Shown here one piece after another: positions 1-8,764 of a stretch of 12,500 nucleotides of DNA. Below the pieces are notes generated by a model. It worked only from the letters and a program-made list of their open reading frames with translations, ran no database searches and was not told the origin of the DNA. This DNA is from Monoplex corrugatus (lineage: Eukaryota > Mollusca > Gastropoda > Littorinimorpha > Ranellidae): NCBI GenBank assembly GCA_030674185.1, contig JAPXFY010000031.1, positions 40,502,532-40,515,031 of the forward strand. The letters run 5' to 3'. The translations under genes were made by a program, and so were the position numbers. Each line of letters begins with the position of its first letter. Position 1 is the first letter of the stretch.

Positions 1-237
1 GACAAAAGTAGGCTGCTGACGGACTGAGAGAGGAAGTTTGTTCCAGGAGAGTGGACCAGAAACAGAGAAGGCTCGTGGACCATAGGTATTGAGCTTAGTG
101 CGTGGAAAGCGAAAAGTCAGAGGATCGGAGGCAGAGCGGAGGATTTCATGCCCTGAACTGTAGTTTAAGTTTCGAGTATATGAATAGAAAATGACCGCAT
201 TGCTGATATGAATCCTTTTCCGGCAAAGGGAGTATAC
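1..237 (-). mobile_element. Non-LTR retrotransposon (LINE), 3' end of the RT ORF, truncated at window edge
   Basis: The minus strand is open from 237 to position 1. Read in frame it contains YTRNLNYSSGHEILRSASD, then FPRTKLNTYGPRAFSVSGP and LSWNKLPLSVR. This is the conserved C-terminal tail after the reverse transcriptase in Jockey/CR1-group LINEs (LRSxSD...G.RAFSV.GP..WN.LP..R). A stop at 240-238 precedes it in the same frame, so it is a fragment. It lies in intron 4 of the host gene, same strand, beyond the repeat array. Confidence 0.8.
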
Positions 238-240
238 TCA

Positions 241-446
241 TGTCATTTCCTTTCTGTATTTACACGACGTTTGAAGCGGCAAAAATGGCAAAAAACAGGT
301 GTAATTTGAGTGTTTCTGAAGTCTCTCTCCTAACATTATTTGCTCAATAGTTAGTACAGTGACCTATTTTCTTGGAAGGAAAAGGGTTAAACAAAAACAT
401 TCATTATAAAACATTCTTCTAGTACTAAAAACTAAGTCTATACACT
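241..446. other. Unassigned intronic sequence
   Basis: AT-rich sequence between the LINE tail and the first MITE. I see no exon resembling the next NT5DC block and no clear repeat. A TTAACCC-like end (gggttaa at about 385-391) may mark another decayed short element. Confidence 0.4.
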
Positions 447-540
447 TTAACCCTTTAACCGTTTTGACTCCCGCACCCTATCCACCAAACGCAAAAACAA
501 CCCTTTGATTCCCTCACTCTATCCACCAGCTTCCTGCAGG
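447..540. mobile_element. Palindromic MITE (TTAA type), half copy abutting the array
   Basis: It begins TTAACCCTTTAACCG, continues TTTTGACTCCCGCACCC and TATCCACCAAAC, and ends in a second arm reaching CACCAGCTTCCTGCAGG. The centre of the palindrome in full copies reads TTCCTGCAGGAAG. Here the right arm is missing and the sequence passes directly into GAAGGTGTT of the first 53-bp unit, so element and array share GAAG at the join. Confidence 0.65.
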
Positions 541-1334
541 AAGGTGTTAATGTATTGCTGAATAAAATCAGTCTGTGACTTACAGCGCTATAGAAGGTGT
601 CTATATCAGGCAGTACAAAATCAGTCTGTGACTTACAACACCCTAGAAGGTGTTTATATAGGGCTGTATAAAATCAGTGCGTGACTTACAGCGCCATAGA
701 AGGTGTTTATATAGGGCTGTATAAAATCAGTGCGTGACTTACAACACCATAGAAGGTGTTTATATAGGGCTGCATAAAATCAGTGCATGACTTACAACAC
801 CATAGAAGGTGTTTATATAGGGCTGTATAAAATCAGTCTGTGACCTACAACACCACAGAAGGTGTTTATATAGGGCTGTATAAAATCAGTCTGTGACCTA
901 CAACACCACAGAAGGTGTTTATATAGGGCTGTATAAAATCAGTCTGTGACCTACAACACCATAGAAGGTGTTTATATAGGGCTGTATAAAATCAGTCTGT
1001 GACTTACAACACCATAGAAGGTGTTTATATAGGGCTGTATAAAATCAGTGCGTGACTTACAACACCATAGAAGGTGTTTATACAGGGCTGTATAAAATCA
1101 GTGCGTGACTTACAGCGCCATAGAAGGTGTTTATATAGAGGTGTATAAAATCAGTGCGTGACTTACAGCGCCATAGGTGTTTATATAGGGCTGTATAAAA
1201 TCAGTGCATGACTTACAGCTCCATAGAAGGTGTTTATATAGGGCTGTATAAAATCAGTGCATGACTTACAGCTCCATAGAAGGTGTTTATATAGGGCTGT
1301 ATAAAATCAGTGCATGACTTACAGCGCAATAGAA
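541..1334 (-). repeat. Array subfamily A (15 units, distal end)
   Basis: These units differ as a block from the rest. On the plus strand they read gggctgtataaaatcag, tgcgtgacttacagcgcc, atagaaggtgtttatata. On the sense strand the exon-like part is preceded by TTTTATACAG and reads CCC TAT ATA AAC ACC TTC TAT GGT GTT before GTAAGT: 27 nt, still in frame. The unit length is again 53 bp. The two leftmost units (541-650) are mosaics that carry both the A-type and B-type middle segments. Confidence 0.85.
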
Positions 1335-4300
1335 GGTGTTGATGTACTGCTTTACAAAATCACCCAGCGACTTACAATGCCATAGAAGGTGCTGATGTAC
1401 TGCTTTAAAATCCCCCAGCGACTTACAGTGTCATAGAACGTGTTCGTGTATTGCTTTACAAAATCACCCAGTGATTTACAATGCCGTAGAAGGTGTTCGT
1501 GTATTGCTTTACAAAATCACCCAGTGACTTACAGCGCCATAGAAGGTGTTCATGTACTGCTTTACAAAATCACCCAGCGACTTAAAATGCCATAGAAGGT
1601 GTTCATGTATTGCTTTACAAAACATACACCAAGTGACTTACATGCCACAGAAGGTGTTCGTGTACTGCTTTACAAATCACCCAGCGACTTACAGCGCCAT
1701 AGAAGGTGTTCGTGTATTGCTTTACAAAATCACCCAGTGACTTACAATGCCATAGGTGTTCGTGTATTGCTTTACAAAATCACCCAGCGACTTACAGCGC
1801 CACAGAAAGTGTTCATGTACTGCTTTACAAAATCACCCAATGACTTACAGCGCCACAGAAGGTGTTCATGTACTGCTTTACAAAATCACCCAATGACTTA
1901 CAGCGCCATAGAAGGTGTTCATGTACTGCTTTACAAAATCACCCAGTGACTTACAGTGCCATAGAAGGTGTTCATGTACTGCTTTACAAAATCACCAAGC
2001 GACTTACAATGCCATAGAAAGTGTTATGTACTGCTTTACAAAATCACCCAGCGACTTACAATGCCACAGGTGTTCATGTACTGCTTTACAAAATCACCCA
2101 GCGACTTATAGCGCCATAGGTGTTCATGTGCTGCTTTACAAAATCACCCAGTGACTTACAATGCCATAGAAAGTGTTCATGTACTGCTTTACAAAATCAC
2201 CCAGCGACTTACAATGCCACAGAAAGTGTTCGTGTACTGCTTTACAAAATCACCCAGCGACTTACAATGCCATAGAAGGTGTTCATGTACTGTTTTACAA
2301 AATCACCCAGCGACTTACAATGCCATAGAAAGTGTTCATGTACTGTTTTACAAAATCACCCAGCGACTTACAATGCCATAGAAAGTGTTCATGTATTGCT
2401 TTACAAAATCACCCAGCAACTTACAATGCCATAGAAGGTGTTCATGTACTGCTTTACAAAATCCCTCAGCGACTTACAGCGCCATAGGTGTTCATGTGCT
2501 GCTTTACAAAATCACCAAGCGACTTACAATGCCATAGAAGGTGTTCATGTACTGCTTTACAAAATCACCCAGCGACTTACAATGCCATAGAAAGTGTTCA
2601 TGTACTGTTTACAAAATCACCCAGCGACTTACAGCGCCATAGAAGGTGTTCATGTGCTGCTTTACAAAATCCCCCAGTGACTTACAATGCCATAGAAGGT
2701 GTTCATGTACTGCTTTACAAAATCACCCAGTGACTTACAATGCCATAGAAGGTGTTCATGTATTGCTTTACAAAATCCCCCAGCGACTTACAATGCCATA
2801 GAAGGTGTTCATGTACTGCTTTACAAAATCACCCAGCGACTTACAATGCCATAGGTGTTCATGTACTGCTTTACAAAATCACCCAGTGATTTACAGCGCC
2901 ACAGAAAGTGTTAGTGTATTGCTTTACAAAATCCCTCAGCGACTTACAGCGCCATAGGTGTTCATGTATTGCTTTACAAAATCACCAAGCGACTTACAAT
3001 GCCACAGAAGGTGTTCGTGTACTGCTTTACAAAATCACCCAGTGACTTACAGCGCCATAGAAGGTGTTCGTGCATTGCTTTACAAAATCACCCAGTGACT
3101 TACAGCGCCATAAAAGGTGTTCGTGTATTGCTTTACAAAATCACCCATCGACTTACAGTGCCACAGAAAGTGTTCATGTACTGTTTTACAAAATCACCCA
3201 GTGACTTACAGCGCCATAGAAGGTGTTCATGTACTGCTTTACAAAATCACCCAGTGACTTACAATGCCATAGAAGGTGTTCATGTACTGCTTTACAAAAT
3301 CACACAGCGACTTACAATGCCACAGAAATGTTAATGTATGCTTTACAAAATCACCCAGTGACTTACAATGCCAAAGGTGTTATGTATTGCTTTACAAAAT
3401 CACCCAGCGACTTACAATGCCACAGAAAGTGTTAATGTATTGCTTTATAAAATCACCCAGTGACTTACAATGCCATAGAAGGTGTTCATGTACTGCTTTA
3501 CAAAATCACCCAGCGACTTACAATGCCAAAGGTGTTAATGTATTGCTTTGCAAAATCACCCAGCGACTTACAGCGCCATAGAAGGTGTTCATGTACTGCT
3601 TTACAAAATCACCCAGTGACTTACAGCGCCATAGAAGGTGTTCATGTACTGCTTTACAAAATCACCAACGACTTACAATGCCATAGAAGGTGTTCGTGTA
3701 CTGCTTTACAAAATCACCCAGCGACTTACAATGCCATAGAAGGTATTCATGTACTGCTTTACAAAATCACCCAGTGACTTACAATGCCATAGAAGGTGTT
3801 CATGTACTGCTTTACAAAATCACCAAGCGACTTACAATGCCATAGAAGGTGTTCATGTACTGCTTTACAAAATCACCCAGTGACTTACAATGCCATAGAA
3901 GGTGTTCATGTACTGCTTTACAAAATCACCAAGCGACTTACAATGCCATAGAAAGTGTTCATGTACTGCTTTACAAAATCACCCAGCGACTTACAATGCC
4001 ACAGAAGGTGTTCATGTACTGCTTTACAAAATCCCCAGCGACTTACAGCGCCATAGAAGGTGTTCATGTGCTGCTTTACAAAATCACCCAGCGACTTACA
4101 TGCCACAGAAGGTGTTCATGTATTGCTTTACAAAATCACCCAGCGACTTAAAATGCCATAGAAGGTGTTCATGTGCTGCTTTACAAAATCACCCAGCAAC
4201 TTACAATGCCATAGAAGGTGTTCATGTGCTGCTTTACAAAATCCCCAGCGACTTACAATGCCATAGAAGGTGTTCATGTACTGCTTTACAAAATCACCCA

Positions 4301-5151
4301 GCGACTTACAATGCCATAGAAGGTGTTCATGTATTGCTTTACAAAATCACCCAGCGACTTACAATGCCATAGAAGGTGTTCATGTACTGCTTTACAAAAT
4401 CACCCAGCGACTTACAATGCCAAAGGTGTTCATGTACTGCTTTACAAAATCACCCAGTGACTTACAGCGCCACAGAAAGTGTTAATGTATTGCTTTACAA
4501 AATCCCCAGCGACTTACAGCGCCATAGAAGGTGTTGATGAACTGCTTTACAAAATCACCCAGTGACTTACAGCGCCACAGAAAGTGTTAATGTATTGCTT
4601 TACAAAATCACCCAGTGACTTACAGCGCCACAGAAAGTGTTAATGTATTGCTTTACAAAATCACCCAGTGACTTACAGCGCCACAGAAAGTGTTAATGTA
4701 TTGCTTTACAAAATCACCCAGCGACTTACAATGCCATAGAAGGTGTTGATGAATGCTTTACAAAATCACCCAGTGACTTACAATGCCATAGAAGGTGTTC
4801 ATGTACTGCTTTACAAAATCACCCAGCGACTTACAATGCCATAGAAGGTGTTAATGTATTGCTTTACAAAATCACCAAGCACAGCTGCATTTTCCCAGCC
4901 ATTCAGACACCCTTTAGTTGCGAGCCGGCGTCACCTGGGAGTTCTATTTTTAGCCAGGCAGGGTCGACCAAAGCCCATCAGTGTAGTGCGTCTTTGTGCT
5001 TCCGCGCTATTAATAGCCAGCAGAAAGTGGCCAACTAAAGTATCTCGGATTTGTGCGCCTTGCAAGTGACTTACAATGCCATAGAAGGTGTTCATGTACT
5101 GCTTTACAAAATCACCCAGCGACTTACAGCGCCATAGAAGGTGTTCATGTA
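1335..5151 (-). repeat. Array subfamily B (proximal, exon-identical units)
   Basis: About 69 units match the exon 4 boundary almost exactly, with recurring two-state variants: GGCGCT or GGCATT at the exon end, TAT or TGT, CAG or CAA before TAC, and GTCGCT or GTCACT in the intron part. Three consecutive, almost identical units with the TTAACAC variant lie at about 4571-4730. A two-unit haplotype at 2461-2530 recurs at 2931-3000. Both patterns point to recent multi-unit duplication and homogenisation. Confidence 0.85.
4880..5062. mobile_element. Unidentified 183-bp insertion in the array, candidate 4-bp TSD
   Basis: The 53-bp periodicity stops at 4879 and resumes at 5063. The interruption begins CACAGCTGCATTTTCCC, ends GATTTGTGCGCCTTG, and is flanked by CAAG on both sides (4876-4879 and 5063-5066). 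CAAG is part of a common unit variant (atcaccaagcgac), so a 4-bp target-site duplication fits but is short. It has internal similarity (tttttagccaggcag against ttaatagccagcag) and a palindromic GGTCGACC core. I do not recognise the family and see no coding potential or clear terminal inverted repeats. Confidence 0.6.
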
Positions 5152-5218
5152 GTCCAGAGAGATGTGAGTTCCTCCAAATAACGTCTTCACTTCTTCATCA
5201 TCCAAGGCTTTGAGTCCC
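5128..5218 (-). CDS. NT5DC2/3: NT5DC2/3-like, coding exon 4 (source of the 53-bp repeat)
   Basis: This exon encodes the last base of codon 153 (Arg, split AG/G) and residues 154-183. The acceptor is GATGTTTCAG (AG at 5220-5219). The translation starts GLKALDDEEVKTLFGG and ends HISLDYMNTFYGA, matching the family's DEEV...LYGGT...FYG order. The donor GGCGCT/GTAAGT has GT at 5127-5126, phase 0, and is the first of about 84 near-identical donors, because the following intron is a tandem array of this boundary. The 3' end of the exon was chosen because family similarity continues through FYG and the GTAAGT matches the consensus. If that donor were skipped, the frame reads VSRWVIL and then a stop 21 nt into the intron. 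The true next exon is outside the window, so the junction could not be tested from the other side. Confidence 0.85.
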
Positions 5219-5278
5219 CTGAAACATCAACACTGTTAAATATACAGTATTCCATCACTCTACATCTTTTTCCTCCTG

Positions 5279-5342
5279 TTGTTCTTGTTGTTGTCATTGT
5301 TGTTGTTGTTGTTGTTGTCGTTGCTGCTGCTGCTGCTGCTGT
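5279..5342. repeat. (TTG)n/(CTG)n trinucleotide repeat
   Basis: Imperfect TTG repeats run into about six CTG units (5322-5342) directly before a MITE. On the sense strand of the host gene this is CAG followed by CAA. It is intronic, so any glutamine- or threonine-rich translation is spurious. Confidence 0.9.
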
Positions 5343-5344
5343 CA

Positions 5345-5550
5345 TTAACCCTTTGACTCCCACACCCTGTCCACCAGCATCCTGCGTTGTCAACCATGCT
5401 AGCAAAGTAAAAACTTTAACCTTTTGATTCCCATACCCTATCCACCAGCTTCCTGCAGGATTAAGTTTTTGCAATTGGTGGATAGGGTGCAGGAGTCAAA
5501 GGGTTAAGTTTTTGCAATTGGTGGATAAGGTGCGGGAGTCAAAAGGTTAA
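5345..5550. mobile_element. Palindromic TTAA-flanked MITE, compound copy
   Basis: The left end is TTAACCCTTTGACTCCC (TTAA at 5345-5348) and the right end is GGGAGTCAAAAGGTTAA (TTAA at 5547-5550). It has two nested left arms and two nested right arms, each with CCCTATCCACC or GGTGGATAGGG, around CTTCCTGCAGGATTAAG. TTAA targets with CCC/GGG element ends are characteristic of piggyBac-type transposons, so a non-autonomous piggyBac-like element is the best guess. It lies in intron 3, about 130 bp upstream of exon 4. Confidence 0.7.
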
Positions 5551-5587
5551 AACAAAAGTTAAAACATCACCATGATAAGACACACAG

Positions 5588-5588
<1 letters not shown>

Positions 5589-5627
<39 letters not shown>

Positions 5628-5636
5628 TTGTTGTTG
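5589..5636. repeat. (GTT)n microsatellite
   Basis: About fourteen GTT units with one interruption (GTTTTT), intronic. Confidence 0.9.
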
Positions 5637-5775
5637 ATGTGTTGATAGTATCATATGATAACAAGTTAGTCCAACAATAAATAACTATTGAACTAAAAAT
5701 AAAATGTATATCATGGGTCTAGATGTCTAAATGTCTGTATCAATGTAAACTCACAACTTCTTTGATCTGAACTTG

Positions 5776-6021
5776 TAAAATCTCTTCTCTTGTCTCATAT
5801 CGATTGTTGAAACTCTCTGCTCTTTTTGGCTTGCCTGCTTTTCCATCACATGCCTCCAGCATATTCAGAAGTTTGTGGCCCGTCTTACCCTTTGTTCAAA
5901 GAGGCGTGATCATATCACTTCTTTCCTTCACTTTCTCCACTGGTTGCCTGTTTCTCAAAGATTCTCAAACAAAATCTATACATTTTGCTACAAGGGCGTC
6001 AATAGTATTGCACCTACTTAT
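5776..6021 (+). mobile_element. LINE RT tail, left part (interrupted by SINE)
   Basis: The plus strand translates to CLQHIQKFVARLTLC, then KRRDHITSFLHFLHWLPV, then KIYTFCYKGVNSIAPTY. This matches the conserved post-RT block of Jockey/CR1-group LINEs (ARL...RRDHITP.L..LHWLPV..RI.YKI...CYK...G.APSYL). A one-frame shift upstream (an alternative frame reads ALFGLPAF) shows decay. The reading stops at APTY where a SINE is inserted, and continues from 6529. It lies antisense to the host gene in intron 3. Confidence 0.8.
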
Positions 6022-6528
6022 GTTTTTTTTTCTAAGGATCACCGCATTCAGGGACGTTACCTTTGTGCTCACCTTTTTCTTTTTTTCATCCCATCTTCTA
6101 TGCCACCTTAATGGCCGCAGAAGCTGGCACAGTTTATTTTTTTACAATGCGATGATGATGATGTTGATGAGGATAATAACCATGATGCTATGGTGTTCCA
6201 TTTAGGATTGAGACTATGTGACAGGGCTGTACTCTACGCTTACTATTTTAACATGTCCTGGCATCAACCAGGCCCGAAAGATACGGACACCAGCAATACT
6301 GGTCAGAAGATTTGAGCAACACTCTCAATGATGCATCCATGAAGTGGATGAGACTCGACTGTGTGGTTCCCATCTTCCCAATGAGCCCATATCACACCCA
6401 ACTCTGGACAGGAGCCGGTTAGAGCCGAAAAATCCCACAATGATTTTTTTAAGGGACTGGTGGGGATTCGAACCCACAACCTTCCAGTCGGAAATCCATT
6501 GCGCTATCCGCTGCACCACAGCAACTGG
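6022..6528 (-). mobile_element. tRNA-derived SINE, 507 bp, with 13-bp target-site duplication
   Basis: The insert is flanked by TGCACCTACTTAT at 6009-6021 and 6529-6541. On the minus strand it begins CCAGTTGCTGTGGTGCAGCG and carries an A box (GTGGTGCAGCGG, 6520-6509) and a perfect B box (GGTTCGAATCC, 6474-6464), resembling an Arg-type tRNA with a degenerate anticodon stem. A tRNA-unrelated body follows, with an internal ATC/CAT trinucleotide run at about 6150-6180. It ends in an A-rich tail (AGAAAAAAAAAC) against the second duplication. A functional tRNA is unlikely because the anticodon arm does not pair. Confidence 0.8.
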
Positions 6529-6905
6529 TGCACCTACTTATCTTTGTAACTGTCTATAAACGTACACCCCGTCCAACCTCTCTTTTCTGCTTCTGACACT
6601 ACTTGCTTACAATTCTTGATAAAAATGTTCCACAGTCGGTCCAGCTCATTTTCTGTGTCTGGTCCATACAACAGGAATGAGCTTCACCTGTCTCTTCAAC
6701 AGTCACATACTCTGTCTTCCTTCTAGTCTAACTTGAAAACATGCTTTTCTGTCCAGCAGTGGTCTCCCCTCTACATGCCCACCCCTTTGTCCCTCTCCCC
6801 TACTGATCGCCGCTTCTCGTGTGTGTATGTACTTTGTGCACTTGACTTTTTGTCAATGTGAGTGAATGTTTTAGTGAATGAGAGAGTGTGCATTTCAATT
6901 TCACT
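6529..6905 (+). mobile_element. LINE RT tail, right part and 3' region
   Basis: After the SINE the LINE reading resumes with LCNCL and TYTPSNLS, then FSVSGPYNRNELHLSLQQ, SHTLSSF, a stop, and SNLKTCF. This matches the same tail block seen at 1-237 (YTPSR...FSV.GP..WN.LP...), with in-frame stops. The remainder to about 6905 is probably LINE 3' sequence, but its end cannot be fixed. It is followed within a few bases by a MITE. Confidence 0.75.
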
Positions 6906-6911
6906 TGCATA

Positions 6912-7099
6912 TTAACCCTTTGACTCCCGCACCCTATCCACCAACTACAAAAACTTAACCTTTGACTCCCTCACCCTATCCACCAGCTGCAGGAAGCTGG
7001 TGGATAGGGTGAGGGAGTCAAAGGGTTAAGTTTTTCCTTTGCTAACACGGTTGACAATGCAGGGCGTTGGGGAAGAGGGTGAGGGAGTCAAAGGGTTAA
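6912..7099. mobile_element. Palindromic TTAA-flanked MITE, best copy
   Basis: TTAACCCTTTGACTCCC at 6912 and GGGAGTCAAAGGGTTAA ending at 7099 form matched inverted ends with TTAA at both edges. Inside, a second nearly perfect palindrome (about 6954-7027) centres on AGCTGCAGGAAGCT, with arms reading CCCTCACCCTATCCACC and its complement. No coding capacity. It lies directly after the decayed LINE tail. Confidence 0.75.
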
Positions 7100-7273
7100 G
7101 ATATGACACCTACTAAATATCACTGTTTTAATATAATTATTATTATCATTGTCATTATTGTTACTATTATCAGTCACTATTAATCATTACCATTATTATC
7201 ATAGTCATCATCAGTATTGCAGCTAATCCCAGGAGGTACTGTAGCAGTAACTGAACTGAACATACTTTACATT
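7100..7273. other. AT-rich intronic spacer with (ATT)n-like tract
   Basis: Imperfect ATT/ATC trinucleotide runs at about 7130-7215. Nothing else recognised. Confidence 0.5.
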
Positions 7274-7618
7274 AACCAGAAAAAACATGAAAAAAGAATA
7301 AGAACACGTATTTAATACAACAAACAAGATAGGCACAAATTTTTGGCCAACTATCACAAACAAACAAATACCAGATACAAAAATTAGGAGAAAAAGACTG
7401 AAATTTCCCTGCTGCTGGTCCTTTTCTCACATTGAACAAAGCAGCAGGGATGTTTCAGTCTCTTTCTCCTAATTTTTGTATCTGGTGTTTGTTTGTTTGT
7501 TTGTGATCTTACACTTGACAAAGGCCAGTTGGCCAAAAATTTGCCAAAAATTTGCGCCTTTCTTGTCTTGTTGTATTAAATACGCGTTCTTATTCTTCTT
7601 TCGTGTTTTTTTCTGGTT
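7274..7618. mobile_element. Fold-back (hairpin) element, ~345 bp
   Basis: Two arms of roughly 145-175 nt are inverted copies of each other around a short loop (7418-7440). The left arm starts aaccagaaaaaacatgaaaa and contains gtatttaatacaa, ggccaacta and aaaattaggagaaaaag. The right arm contains their complements and ends tcgtgtttttttctggttcc. Related single-arm or partial copies lie at 10511-10795 and 10925-11075. The right arm can be read as LTKASWPKI, but with frame breaks, so no protein is claimed. It lies in intron 3. Confidence 0.7.
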
Positions 7619-7793
7619 CCTGTTTGCTTCAAACGCGGGCAGTCACACATGTTTTGGATTTCGTAATACTTTACATTATTCTAATTTTGACTTCCTTGTT
7701 ATGGAGCATCTTCCTGCCCATGTTTCTTTTATGTTTTTTCTCCGTATTTCGTTGGACATGCCTGCCTGCCCCTCCCCCACCCCCTTCCCCCGT

Positions 7794-7816
7794 CTCTCTC
7801 TCTCTCTCTCTCTCAA

Positions 7817-7851
<35 letters not shown>

Positions 7852-7860
7852 CTCTCTCTC
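7794..7860. repeat. (CT)n microsatellite
   Basis: A nearly pure CT tract with a few substitutions (aatc, atct). It lies about 150 bp left of the GT tract. Confidence 0.95.
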
Positions 7861-8001
7861 TGCCATGCATCTTTCACTCTTTGTAGATGGCTTGCAGATT
7901 GATTTGCTCTCCTCACTCTCACTCTCATGTAGATGGCAACAGCTGTATATTACGACAAGATACAATCTTCACTTTAAGTCCTCTTTGATGTTCAAAGTGT
8001 G

Positions 8002-8758
<757 letters not shown>

Positions 8759-8764
8759 TCTCAC

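Larger units (their letters stand above)
541..5151 (-). repeat. Minisatellite of ~84 units, 53 bp each, made of the exon 4/intron 4 boundary
   Basis: On the sense (minus) strand the unit is TACATGAACACC, then TTCTATGGCGCT (the last 24 nt of exon 4), then GTAAGTCGCTGGG and TGATTTTGTAAAGCAG (the first 29 nt of intron 4). The first copy is the genuine exon end (5151-5128). Counting the donor core (acttac and variants on the plus strand) gives 84 copies. About 81 keep the GT; the three that lost it are near 1580, 2106 and 4149. Three copies have GTAGGT (841-960) and two have GTAAAT (near 1473 and 2890). Typical lengths are 53 bp, with 50-bp versions lacking one codon-sized triplet and some 52-bp or shorter ones. 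The whole array lies in intron 4. All ORFs called inside it are repeat artefacts. Confidence 0.95.

Noticed and set aside
447..470. Telomere-like TTAACCC repeats
   Set aside because: Only two copies, and they are the terminal sequence of the MITE rather than TTAGGG repeats.
3918..4106. Minus-strand ORF in the array containing MNTFYG
   Set aside because: It contains real copies of the exon end but reads through donors and frame-shifting units; not a gene of its own.
1546..4485. Many overlapping plus-strand ORFs of 60-156 codons (FMYCFTKSPSDLQ-type repeats)
   Set aside because: They are antisense translations of the 53-bp array; a 53-bp unit shifts frame each repeat, so apparent repeat proteins appear in all frames.
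541..5151. CRISPR-like array
   Set aside because: No repeat/spacer alternation: the whole 53-bp unit is repeated, the context is a eukaryotic intron, and the source is the adjacent exon.
5187..5474. Minus-strand ORF of 95 codons overlapping exon 4
   Set aside because: Wrong frame for exon 4, and rich in Ala/Thr from the CAG/CAA trinucleotide repeat.
5804..6205. 133-codon plus-strand ORF
   Set aside because: It starts in a wrong frame of the LINE tail and ends in the SINE; the supported reading is the adjacent frame with RRDHIT and LHWLPV.
6464..6520. Functional tRNA gene
   Set aside because: A and B boxes are good but the anticodon stem does not pair and the sequence is the head of a longer SINE with target-site duplication.
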